NCBI GenBank assembly: GCA_002413385.1
Contig: DHWW01000291.1
Location: 831 to 9,963 of the forward strand
Origin: Granulicella sp. UBA5172
GTDB taxonomy: Bacteria; Acidobacteriota; Terriglobia; Terriglobales; Acidobacteriaceae
Length of the DNA: 9,133 bases
Reading direction: 5' to 3'
The position numbers and the translations under genes were made by a program. Below are positions 1-7,616 of the stretch, in pieces. The notes under the pieces were generated by a model. It worked only from the letters and a program-made list of their open reading frames with translations, made no database searches and was not told the origin of the DNA. Every line of letters starts with the position of its first letter. The stretch's first letter is position 1.

Positions 1-30
1 GATTCTCCGCCCCCGGATTCTCCGCCCCCG
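1..30. repeat. Two perfect 15-bp tandem copies inside truA
   Basis: Bases 1-15 and 16-30 are identical (gattctccgcccccg). Read on the minus strand in the TruA frame the unit encodes AENPG, so a change in copy number keeps the frame. The array may continue beyond the left edge. It sits just after the RIFERRVLAGAE segment, where I would expect a variable loop. Confidence 0.85.
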
Positions 31-392
31 CCAGCACCCTGCGCTCGAAGATCCTGTACTCATACGTCTTCCGCACCGCACGATGCCGAGCATGGAAGCT
101 AGCCGGCACCCTCTCCGCCTCCAGCACCCGAATACTCGGCGGCAGCACGCGATTCATCGCGCGCAATAAATTCTCCGCCGGGATCGGAGCCTCCCAGCCC
201 GAAACTCGCCACCTGCCCCAGCGCATGCACCCCCGCATCCGTCCGCCCCGACCCCTGCGGCAGCACCCGTTCCCCCGTCATCTGTTCCAGCGCCGCCGCC
301 AGCATGCCCTGCACCGTCGAACGTCCCGGCTGCACCTGCCATCCGTGGAACGCAGTACCGTCGTAGCTCAACGTGATCTTCCAAAATGTCAT
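1..392 (-). pseudogene. truA: tRNA pseudouridine(38-40) synthase TruA, 5' part, apparent frameshift, runs off the window
   Basis: TruA isomerises uridines 38-40 in the tRNA anticodon stem-loop. The minus-strand frame from ATG (390-392) starts [19 protein letters not shown] and contains [18 protein letters not shown], which holds the catalytic Asp of the RTDAGVHA motif. After VASFGL the frame becomes non-homologous and stops near 99. One frame over, homology resumes at once: [20 protein letters not shown], then VPASFHARH and RKTYEYRIF, typical of the middle of TruA. Removing one base near 191-200 joins both parts ([13 protein letters not shown]). The surviving frame stays open to the window edge and ends in a 15-bp tandem repeat encoding AENPG twice. 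The SD upstream of the start is weak. Identity as TruA is secure. Whether the frameshift is biological or a sequencing/assembly error cannot be told here; the clean homology on both sides favours error or very recent loss. Confidence 0.9.
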
Positions 393-589
393 AGGTCTAC
401 AGCCTGCATCTTCACCATTGTAGAGACCCTTCCATCCAACTCATTTCCCGCCACCCTCACCACGCACCCTTATACTTGGACAGTTCCTATCTTTTTCTTT
501 TGGCGGGAACCAACCTGCCGCCACTGTCGTATGTACTCGTGTCGGACAGCATTTAAAATCATTCAAGCTGCACGCTGGAGAAATGAACC

Positions 590-2713
590 GTGAATTTGAG
601 GCATTGGCAGGGAAGCGTCTGTGTGGCCCTTATGTTGATGAGCACCGCCCCGCAGGGCATCGCTCAGCAAGTCGTTCTTGCCCCGCAGCAGAGTAGCCCC
701 ACCGCTCCGGCCGCGCCCCAACCCGTCCAGAACGACACGACAGGGACCCCCGGTCTACCCCAGGCCCCCGAGCCCAGGCTCATCGGGCCACTCTTCCTGC
801 GCCCCACCCTCAAGGATTACAGCCGCGGCAAGCTCGGTCTGCCCAATCCCTTCGTCTGGTACACCCCCTCTACTTATCCCGCGCCCCGGCTCAGCAACTC
901 GCCGCGCCTCGATGACCTCCTCCGCGACGGCAAAATCTATCTCAGCCTCTCCGACGCCGTCACTCTCGCGCTCGAAAACAACTACGACATCGCCATCGCC
1001 CGCATCAACCTCGACATCGCTGACACAGACCTCCTCCGCGCCAAAGCCGGCTCCAGTCTGCGAGGCGTCTCCACCGGCCTCGTCACCAACACTCTCGGAG
1101 GCTCAGGCACCACGGTCACCGGCGGAGGTGGCCCCGGAGGAACCTCCAGCGGCTCCGGTGGCGGCGGCGCCGGAGCCTCCGGCCTCGTCCTCAGCACCAA
1201 CGGCAGCGGCCCCCTGCCTGAGAACCGCGACCCCGCCCTCACCGGCCAGTTCGAGTACCAGGCGCAGGATCAGCGGCAGTCCAACCTGCTCTTCAGCGGT
1301 GGCCTCCCCCAGCTCTACACGGACACCGGCACCTACAACTTCAACTACAACCAGGGCTTCGTCACCGGCACTCAGCTCACCGTCGGCTTCACCAACAGCC
1401 GCGTGACCACCAACAATCCCTTCAACGATTTCAGCCCCATCCTCAACACCAGCTTCACCGCAACCGTTACCCAGCATCTGCTCCAGGGCTTCGGCCCCGG
1501 CATCAATGGCCGCTTCGTCCTCCAGGCCAAAAATGACCGCCGCATCACCGACACTGCCTTCCGTCAGCAACTCCTCTACACCATCAATCAGGTCGAAAAT
1601 ATCTACTGGGGCCTCGTCAGCGCCTATGAAGATGAGCAGGCCAAAGAGCGCGCTCTCGCCCAATCCACCCAGCTCACCGAAGACAATCGCAAGCAGCTCG
1701 AGATCGGTACCCTCGCTCCTCTCGATGTGGTCAACTCCGACGCCTCCGTCGCCTCCGACAAGCAGGCTCTCATCGCCTCCCAGACCAACCTCGAATACCA
1801 GCAGCTCATCATCAAGCAGGCGATCGCCCGCAACCTCAACGATCCCCAACTCTCCGCCGCACCCGTCGTTCCCACCGATCGCGTCGCCCTCGATCGCCTC
1901 CCCGAAGAGGGCATGCCCATCGAGGACCTCATCCGTGAGGCAGACCAGAACAACCCGCAGATCGAGCAGGCTGTCCTGAACATGAAGAACAACCAGATCA
2001 CCATCAAAGCCGAGAAAAATGGTCTGCTCCCCACCGTCGATGCCTATGCGTTTTACGGTGCCAGCGCCTTGGGTGGAGCTCAGAATCCGGGAGCACTCAA
2101 CTTCGCTACCGGCCAGCCGTATGCCGCCGGATCCTTTCCCTCCGTCGGCTACGGGACCGCCTTTGGCGACCTCTTCAACAGCACCTCCCCCAACAAGGGG
2201 GTTGGCCTGAACGTCACCATTCCCTTGCGCAATCGCACCGCGCAGGCCGACGAAGCTCGCTCCCAGATGGAGCTCCGCCAGACCCAGATGCGCCTCCAGC
2301 AGCTCTACACCCAGATCCGCATCCAGGTCATCAACGGACGCTATGCCCTCACCAATGACCGCGCTCAGGTTGCCGCCGCCCAGGCCTCGCACGATTACGC
2401 CGCCCAGAGCTTCGCCGCCGAGCAGAAAAAGTACAAGCTCGGTGCCTCAACCACCGCCAACGTACTCCAGCAGGAGCGCAACCTCGCCATCGCCGACAAC
2501 ACCCTCATCTCCGCCACCGCGACCTACGCCAAAGATCGTGCCGCCCTGCGCCAGTTGCTCTCCAACACCCTCGAACGCTACAACATCAGCATCACGGATG
2601 CAGCCGCAGGCACGGTCTCTCAGGCTCCTGTGGTCCCCGGCCTCACCGCCCCCAAGGCCCCCTCGGCCCCCAAACCCATCTCCAGCACTCCACCCCCGCC
2701 ACCCAACATGTAA
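590..2713 (+). CDS. TolC-family outer membrane efflux protein with signal peptide, Gly-rich insert and Pro-rich tail
   Basis: Likely the outer-membrane channel of a tripartite efflux or type I secretion system. The GTG start at 590 is chosen because GGAG at 577-580 gives a 9-base spacing and a signal peptide follows (hydrophobic core VCVALMLMSTAP, probable cleavage after GIA, residue ~25). Residues 26-115 form a Pro/Gln-rich extension. Two outer-membrane-efflux repeats follow. The first begins at LSLSDAVTLALENNYDIAIA (118-137), the second at about 445 with IREADQNNPQIEQA. TVTQHLLQGFGPGING (292-307) and TIPLRNRTAQADEARSQ (543-559) are typical of acidobacterial members. Residues ~169-198 are an almost pure Gly/Ser/Thr linker, and the C-terminus (~678-707) is Pro-rich, ending PPPPPNM. 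At 707 residues it is well above the ~450-500 of classic TolC. No membrane-fusion or inner-membrane pump gene adjoins it, so its partner is unknown. Confidence 0.9.
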   Translation: MNLRHWQGSVCVALMLMSTAPQGIAQQVVLAPQQSSPTAPAAPQPVQNDTTGTPGLPQAPEPRLIGPLFLRPTLKDYSRGKLGLPNPFVWYTPSTYPAPRLSNSPRLDDLLRDGKIYLSLSDAVTLALENNYDIAIARINLDIADTDLLRAKAGSSLRGVSTGLVTNTLGGSGTTVTGGGGPGGTSSGSGGGGAGASGLVLSTNGSGPLPENRDPALTGQFEYQAQDQRQSNLLFSGGLPQLYTDTGTYNFNYNQGFVTGTQLTVGFTNSRVTTNNPFNDFSPILNTSFTATVTQHLLQGFGPGINGRFVLQAKNDRRITDTAFRQQLLYTINQVENIYWGLVSAYEDEQAKERALAQSTQLTEDNRKQLEIGTLAPLDVVNSDASVASDKQALIASQTNLEYQQLIIKQAIARNLNDPQLSAAPVVPTDRVALDRLPEEGMPIEDLIREADQNNPQIEQAVLNMKNNQITIKAEKNGLLPTVDAYAFYGASALGGAQNPGALNFATGQPYAAGSFPSVGYGTAFGDLFNSTSPNKGVGLNVTIPLRNRTAQADEARSQMELRQTQMRLQQLYTQIRIQVINGRYALTNDRAQVAAAQASHDYAAQSFAAEQKKYKLGASTTANVLQQERNLAIADNTLISATATYAKDRAALRQLLSNTLERYNISITDAAAGTVSQAPVVPGLTAPKAPSAPKPISSTPPPPPNM

Positions 2714-2773
2714 CCTCGGAACCTCGACAGCCCAACGGCCCAACAGCCCGGCCCATCACCGCCCAGGGCGAAC

Positions 2774-2805
2774 CCCTCGGCAGCCGTAGAACTGGCACCC
2801 GAGGG
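2774..2805. terminator. GC-rich hairpin downstream of the TolC-family gene (possible terminator)
   Basis: ccctcgg (2774-2780) pairs perfectly with ccgaggg (2799-2805). Inside the loop gcc (2783-2785) can pair with ggc (2794-2796), making an interrupted stem with an 8-base apical loop. It lies about 60 bases after the TolC-family stop and before the next gene. There is no T-run after it on either strand, so it is not a canonical intrinsic terminator. It could be a processing or pausing element, or chance in GC-rich DNA. Confidence 0.3.
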
Positions 2806-2929
2806 CTGACAGCCCGATCGAAATTCACACCCTGAAACCCTCTCGTCCTCCTTCGTCCGCCACCTCGCTATAAGTGGTAAAATGAACTGTTGCGGCCCCA
2901 AGCCGCCTGAAAAGCGAGGAACAGAATCC

Positions 2930-3157
2930 ATGGCAAAGCGCCGCGGCAACCCCAACTGGGGCAAGCCTGAACCCATCGGTCCCGTCGTCCCCACCATCAC
3001 CTCCTTCGAGATGGTCGTGAAGGAATATAAGCTCACCCCTGACCAGTACATCCGCTCCACGCGCCTTCGCGAGTGGGCTCGTCGCAACAAGAACTCCAAG
3101 TACATCCCAGAGGCGCTCCTCGAGGCCTGGGGCTTCGAGATCGAGTCGACCCTCTAA
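2930..3157 (+). CDS. Conserved small basic protein (75 aa), function unknown
   Basis: I chose ATG 2930 over the in-frame ATG at 2882 because GAGGA (2916-2920) lies 9 bases upstream and the protein then opens MAKRRGNPNWGKPEPIGP, which looks like a true basic N-terminus. The 16 codons before it (MNCCGPKPP...) look like leader sequence. The protein is soluble-looking, has no signal peptide or membrane segment, is rich in Lys/Arg, and carries a helical-looking middle and tail (TSFEMVVKEYKLTPDQYIRS, then LREWARRNKNSKYIPEALLE). I have the impression of very similar short proteins in other Acidobacteria, but I know no function. The size, charge and helix content would fit nucleic-acid or ribosome binding; that is inference only. 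It stands alone, separated from ribBA by ~300 bases. Confidence 0.8.
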   Translation: MAKRRGNPNWGKPEPIGPVVPTITSFEMVVKEYKLTPDQYIRSTRLREWARRNKNSKYIPEALLEAWGFEIESTL

Positions 3158-3231
3158 ATCTTGTCAAGCCCCCCGGACCTGTCATTTCTGCCTAACCCGC
3201 TGATTCGAATACGGATAAAACTTCTCGCAAC

Positions 3232-3264
3232 TTGGCATAGTCACCATGCCGCGAAGCTTATAAT
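3232..3264 (+). promoter_or_regulatory. Possible sigma-70-type promoter upstream of ribBA
   Basis: A perfect TATAAT lies at 3259-3264 in locally AT-richer DNA about 190 bases before ribBA. The best -35-like hexamer is TTGGCA at 3232-3237, but the 21-base spacing is longer than the usual 16-18. If used, it would give a long leader (~180 bases) that includes the direct repeats and the G-run described separately. Confidence 0.35.
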
Positions 3265-3310
3265 TGGAATAGGTCAAGTTCACCTCCTCCACTCTGTCGC
3301 GGATAAGTTG

Positions 3311-3401
3311 GCTAAGTCCTTTGAATGCAATATTTTGTGCGTAAGGCGTCTGCAATCAATACCCAGAGGGTAAGTCCAGCGCTAAGCCAAGTCGTTTGAA
3401 T
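3311..3401 (+). repeat. Imperfect 16-bp direct repeat in the ribBA leader
   Basis: gctaagtcctttgaat (3311-3326) and gccaagtcgtttgaat (3386-3401) match at 14 of 16 positions and start 75 bases apart. They lie in the non-coding stretch between the small protein and ribBA. This could be a protein-binding pair or chance. I found no FMN-riboswitch consensus in this leader. Confidence 0.4.
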
Positions 3402-3407
3402 ACTTTA

Positions 3408-3448
3408 CCCCCAAAAGTATGGGGGGGGAGGGGAGGGGGGTACCCCCC
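3408..3448 (+). promoter_or_regulatory. C-run / G-run / palindrome immediately before the ribBA start
   Basis: In order: C5 (3408-3412), an 8-4-6 G-tract with single A spacers (3421-3440), and C6 (3443-3448). GGGGGGTACCCCCC (3435-3448) is a perfect 14-bp palindrome ending 5 bases before the ATG. The G-tract fits the general four-tract G-quadruplex rule and also contains the only SD-like cores (GGAGG at 3427-3431 and 3432-3436). In linear spacing these lie 17-22 bases from the ATG, which is too far. A hairpin at 3435-3448 would bring the upstream core close to the start, while pairing of the G-tract with C5 or C6 would mask it. Confidence 0.55.
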
Positions 3449-3453
3449 GCCAG

Positions 3454-4654
<1,201 letters not shown>

Positions 4655-4665
<11 letters not shown>

Positions 4666-5338
4666 CCGGAGCCAGCAGCCCTCCAAGCCCGAGCCGCTGC
4701 ATCTCCTCCACAAACGCCTCATGGCTGCTGTATTGCACCGCAACCATCCCGGCAGCGCGAGCGGCGAGAATGTTCTCCTCTTTATCATCGACGAAAAGAA
4801 TCTCGTCGGCTGGCACATGCAGCCCCTCGACAGCATGCCGATAGATTGCAGGATCAGGTTTGGCGATTCCAAGACGATGCGAAAAAGTATGGTGTGAGAA
4901 CTCCTCGAGCCACGGAAATCGTGCGAGAATCCCTGCTTCCATCGCATCGCCGATATTGGAAAGTATTCCAGTCTTGATCCCAGCTCGTTGCAGCTTCGCA
5001 GCCCACTCAATCATGGGATGATTCGGTTGCGTCCAGAGCGCATTGTCTGCATCGATGAGAGCATTCAGACTCGCAGCGTCGAGCGATTTGTGGAGGTCGC
5101 GAGCGACGCTGTTCCAGTAAGTCAGACCTCCAAGCGTTCCACGATCGTAGGAATCACGATGCTTCCAATACGCTGCTTGAAACGTCTCCTCATCGACACC
5201 GAGAATCCGTTCCATAGCGCGCCACGCGGTTGGCTCCGGAGGTTCGCTGAGCACCATTCCGTAGTCGAAGAGGACAGCGCTGGTCTTGGGCTCGTTGGAC
5301 ATCTTAGGCTCGTTGGACATCTTGGATTCTTTGGACAT
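4655..5338 (-). CDS. HAD-superfamily hydrolase
   Basis: Probably a cytosolic phosphatase or dehalogenase-like hydrolase acting on a small metabolite; the substrate is not predictable. With ATG at 5338 (227 aa) the HAD motifs are: motif I LFDYGMVLSEP with nucleophile Asp25; motif II ILSN (Ser127); motif III Lys160 in IAKPDPAIYRHAVE; motif IV FVDDKEEN (Asp184/Asp185). The helical cap lies at about 35-110. The residue two after the nucleophile is Gly rather than the Asp of classic phosphatases, as in some FDYGG/FDLGN-type HADs. The N-terminus is an 18-bp repeat tract that puts ATG codons at 5338, 5320 and 5302, plus a TTG at 5344, so the start is uncertain. No start has a good SD. The nearest -10-like hexamer on this strand is TAGAAT at 5353-5348. 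Divergent from the aminotransferase, convergent with ribBA. Confidence 0.88.
5285..5338. repeat. Three 18-bp tandem repeats at the HAD gene 5' end
   Basis: The units are 5285-5302, 5303-5320 and 5321-5338. The first two differ at one base, and the third matches the second at 14 of 18. On the minus strand each unit begins with ATG and encodes MS(N/K)E(P/S)K, giving MSKESK-MSNEPK-MSNEPK. Every unit therefore carries a possible start codon in frame. Confidence 0.85.
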
Positions 5339-5411
5339 GCTCAAGCCATTCTATGCGGACATTCAGGAATAGCAGCAATCGACGTACCATGAGAGAGTCC
5401 GAACGAACCTC

Positions 5412-6608
5412 ATGAACTTCTCTCAACGAACCAACTGGAACCTTGCCGAGAACGATCTTGCCTCTGCAGTCCGCGCGCGGCGCGCAGCAGGACAACCTCT
5501 GCTCGACCTTACCGTATCGAACCCGACGAACTGCGGATTCGTATACGACGACGCAGCGCTTCTGGCTCCTCTGTCCAACCTCACAGCTCTGCACTACGAG
5601 CCTGATCCACTGGGCATGATCACCGCTCGTGAAGCCGTTGCGCGCTACTACAGCGATGCAGGAGCAACTGTTCCGCTCGATCGCCTCTGCCTCACGACAA
5701 GCACCAGCGAAGCCTACAGCTTCCTCTTCCGCCTGCTCTGCAACGCAGGCGATCAGGTGTTGGTCGCGCGCCCAAGCTATCCGCTCTTCGACTACATCGC
5801 CCAGCTCGACGATGTGCAACTACGCGAATATCCGCTTCTGTACGATCCCAACGCAGACCTCTCCTCAGGTCACGGCTGGGCGATCGACCTGCACGCGCTC
5901 GAAGCTGCGATTACGCCGAGCACGCGAGCAGTAATTCTGGTACATCCGAACAATCCGACAGGGAACTTCGCCTCATCCTCAGAGCGCGAAGCACTCGAGG
6001 CAATCTGTGCGCAACATCGTCTCGCTCTGATCGTAGATGAGGTCTTCCTCGACTATTCCCTTGAATCAGCGCATGGATCACAGCATGGATCAGCGCAACG
6101 CAGCTTCGCCACGGAGCAGTCCCAATGCCTCACCTTCGTCCTCAGTGGCATCAGCAAGGTCTGCGGTCTCCCGCAGATGAAGGCCTCGTGGATCGCCGCA
6201 TGCGGACCTCAGCATCTGGTGAGTAAGGCGATGCAACGCATCGAGATCATCTCCGACACATTCCTGTCCATGAACGCTCCAGTACAGTGTGCGTTGCCCA
6301 CATGGCTGGCAACGCGACGTGCCTTCCAGCAGCAGGCTCGCGACCGAATGGCCTCGAATCTGGCGCTGATCGATGCAAGTCTGCACGGCACTTTAGCCCA
6401 GCGTTTCGCGCTCCACGGAGGTTGGACCGCAGTGCTTCGCGTCCCTCGTACCGTCGAGGGCAAGCCGTTCGCCGAGGCTGCGCTGGATCGAGCAGTGCTG
6501 GTTCAACCAGGAGAGTTCTACGGTCTCGACGAGGGAAGAGCAGTCCTCAGCCTCCTGACTCTGCCCGAGACATTGACTGCTGGCCTGAAGCTTCTGCCAA
6601 TCGACTGA
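5412..6608 (+). CDS. Class I/II PLP-dependent aminotransferase
   Basis: Transfers an amino group via pyridoxal phosphate, cytosolic. The fold-type I signature is complete: PxxYPLF at 121-126, HPNNPTGN (178-185, Asn181 to the PLP ring), DEVFLDY (209-215, Asp209 to the pyridine nitrogen) and SGISKVCGLPQMK (245-257) with Schiff-base Lys249. The N-terminus (LDLTVSNPTN, then LTALHYEPDPLGMITAREAV) is typical of the broad aspartate/alanine/aromatic aminotransferase group. The exact substrate cannot be read from the sequence, and the C-terminal carboxylate-binding Arg is not obvious in GRAVLSLLT. Residues 218-237 form a small insert containing HGSQHGSA, encoded by a 12-bp tandem repeat. At 398 aa the length is normal. 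ATG 5412 is supported by motif position; the SD is weak (GAGAGAG at 5391-5397, 14 bases away). Confidence 0.92.
   Translation: MNFSQRTNWNLAENDLASAVRARRAAGQPLLDLTVSNPTNCGFVYDDAALLAPLSNLTALHYEPDPLGMITAREAVARYYSDAGATVPLDRLCLTTSTSEAYSFLFRLLCNAGDQVLVARPSYPLFDYIAQLDDVQLREYPLLYDPNADLSSGHGWAIDLHALEAAITPSTRAVILVHPNNPTGNFASSSEREALEAICAQHRLALIVDEVFLDYSLESAHGSQHGSAQRSFATEQSQCLTFVLSGISKVCGLPQMKASWIAACGPQHLVSKAMQRIEIISDTFLSMNAPVQCALPTWLATRRAFQQQARDRMASNLALIDASLHGTLAQRFALHGGWTAVLRVPRTVEGKPFAEAALDRAVLVQPGEFYGLDEGRAVLSLLTLPETLTAGLKLLPID
6071..6094. repeat. 12-bp tandem duplication in the aminotransferase gene
   Basis: gcatggatca occurs at 6071-6080 and again at 6083-6092 with a 12-base period, encoding the HGSQ-HGSA part of a short hydrophilic insert between DEVFLDYS and the PLP-lysine strand. 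Confidence 0.6.
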
Positions 6609-6624
6609 AGGTAGTGGATGACTC

Positions 6625-7251
6625 TCAGACCAGGAACGGATTACTTGCTCGTTCGGTACCGATGGTCGTCATCTCGCCATGCCCCGGAATGACGACAGTA
6701 GCATCGGGCAACGGAAGCAACCGCTCGCGAATGCTGGTGAGCAGTTTGCCATAGTTTCCCCCAGGCATGTCCGTTCGTCCAACTCCGCCTGCAAACAGCG
6801 TATCGCCTGCGAGCAGCAAACCCTCCTTGGGGATATACAGCGAGATGCTGCCCTCAGTATGACCCGGAGTGTAGATCACCTCTCCATCGATTCCGCTTAC
6901 GCTAATCTTCTCGCCGTCGATCGGCGAATGATCCGGCGGGAGAACGGTCGGAACTGCCAGGTTCAACCATCCTGCCTGAACGTCCATCATTGCCACCAGC
7001 GGCAAATCGTTCTTGTTGTAGAGGATCGGCGCTCCGGTGATCTGCTTGAGGCTCTGGGCGCTTGCAATATGGTCAATGTGCGCGTGAGTAATCACGATCT
7101 GCTTGACGGTTAGTTGATGCTTTGCGAGCAACGCGAGGATGCGAGGAATGTCATAGCCGGGATCGACCACGATCGCCTCGTGTGAAGCCTCGTCGCCGAG
7201 GATGGAACAGTTGCAACCGAGCAGTCCAACGGGAAAGGTCTCGCGAATCAT
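6625..7251 (-). CDS. Metallo-beta-lactamase-fold hydrolase, glyoxalase II-like
   Basis: A zinc hydrolase of the hydroxyacylglutathione-hydrolase-like family (small YcbL/GloB-type), predicted cytosolic; a thioester substrate is possible. Start ATG 7251 is preferred because GGAG lies only 4 bases upstream (AAGGAGTTCC-ATG) and MIRETFPVGLLGCNCSILG is the usual N-terminus. A TTG 21 bases earlier would overlap this SD. In the 208-aa form the metal ligands are visible: THAHIDH (His56, His58, Asp60, His61), PGHTEGS (His131), LLAGDTLF (Asp150) and IPGHGEMT (His191). GRTDMPGG (159-165) and GTERASNPFL (198-207) are further family hallmarks. The short length without a C-terminal helical domain separates it from full glyoxalase II. 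Its start lies 24 bases beyond the hairpin that follows secG, so it may depend on read-through or a promoter within secG. It converges on the aminotransferase with a 16-base gap. Confidence 0.92.
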   Translation of the reverse strand: MIRETFPVGLLGCNCSILGDEASHEAIVVDPGYDIPRILALLAKHQLTVKQIVITHAHIDHIASAQSLKQITGAPILYNKNDLPLVAMMDVQAGWLNLAVPTVLPPDHSPIDGEKISVSGIDGEVIYTPGHTEGSISLYIPKEGLLLAGDTLFAGGVGRTDMPGGNYGKLLTSIRERLLPLPDATVVIPGHGEMTTIGTERASNPFLV

Positions 7252-7275
7252 GGAACTCCTTGCAGTGGACAACGT

Positions 7276-7306
7276 AAGAAGCGCAGGCTGATAGCCTGCG
7301 CTTCTT
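7276..7306 (-). terminator. Intrinsic terminator after secG
   Basis: A perfect 14-bp stem (7276-7289 with 7293-7306) encloses a 3-base loop. Its arms read aagaagcgcaggct and agcctgcgcttctt. On the minus strand it starts 19 bases after the secG stop and is followed by a T-rich tail (CTTCTTACGTT). The AAGAAG/CTTCTT base of the stem gives A/U-rich flanks on either strand, so it may act in both directions. It ends about 24 bases before the start of the metallo-hydrolase gene. Confidence 0.75.
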
Positions 7307-7325
7307 GGATTACAGGAGACTTGTC

Positions 7326-7616
7326 CTACTTCTTGGCAGGCGTCGACTGACTCGGGACATCCGACAGCACAGAACGGCTGTTGCTGCTGCGCGACATCGC
7401 AACCGTGAGAGCAATTGATGTGAGCATGAAGATGATTGCTGACCAGGTGGTAAGTCGCGTAAGGAGATTGGCAGCACCGCGCGGTCCAAAGGCAGTCTGA
7501 GATCCCTGACCGCCGAACGCTCCAGCGAGATCGGCTGACTTGCCCTGCTGGATCAGAACGACGCCTATGAGGAAGAGACAGACGATGACATGCAGAATAA
7601 CGAGAAGAATGAACAT
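7326..7616 (-). CDS. secG: Protein-export membrane protein SecG
   Basis: Small subunit of the SecYEG translocon in the inner membrane, aiding SecA-driven protein export. The 96-residue protein has the family layout: a first membrane segment (FILLVILHVIVCLFLIGVVL, residues 2-21), the cytosolic conserved loop QQGKSADLAGAFGGQGSQTAFGPRG (23-47), then ANLLTRLT and a second membrane segment (about 57-74). It ends in a polar Ser/Lys tail (SQSTPAKK). Length is normal. Start ATG 7616 fits the first helix; the SD is weak (AAGG about 13 bases upstream). Transcribed right to left and followed by a strong hairpin terminator. The frequent neighbours tpiA or a tRNA gene are not visible upstream in this window. 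Confidence 0.95.
   Translation of the reverse strand: MFILLVILHVIVCLFLIGVVLIQQGKSADLAGAFGGQGSQTAFGPRGAANLLTRLTTWSAIIFMLTSIALTVAMSRSSNSRSVLSDVPSQSTPAKK

Noticed and set aside
225..593. Plus-strand frame across truA and the upstream region of the TolC-family gene
   Set aside because: Arg/Pro/His-rich antisense of truA; it only runs into the RBS region of the next gene and has no family features.
1103..2392. Long minus-strand open frame (429 codons) opposite the TolC-family gene
   Set aside because: Composition is repetitive Gly/Glu/Val/Leu without family motifs; it is explained by the strong C-ending codon bias of the sense gene, whose protein is clearly conserved.
2620..3105. Minus-strand frame spanning the TolC 3' end and the small protein
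   Set aside because: Covers two well-supported plus-strand genes and their spacer; no motif and no SD.
3158..3453. FMN riboswitch upstream of ribBA
   Set aside because: None of the conserved FMN-element blocks is visible; the structure present is G/C tracts and a direct repeat instead.
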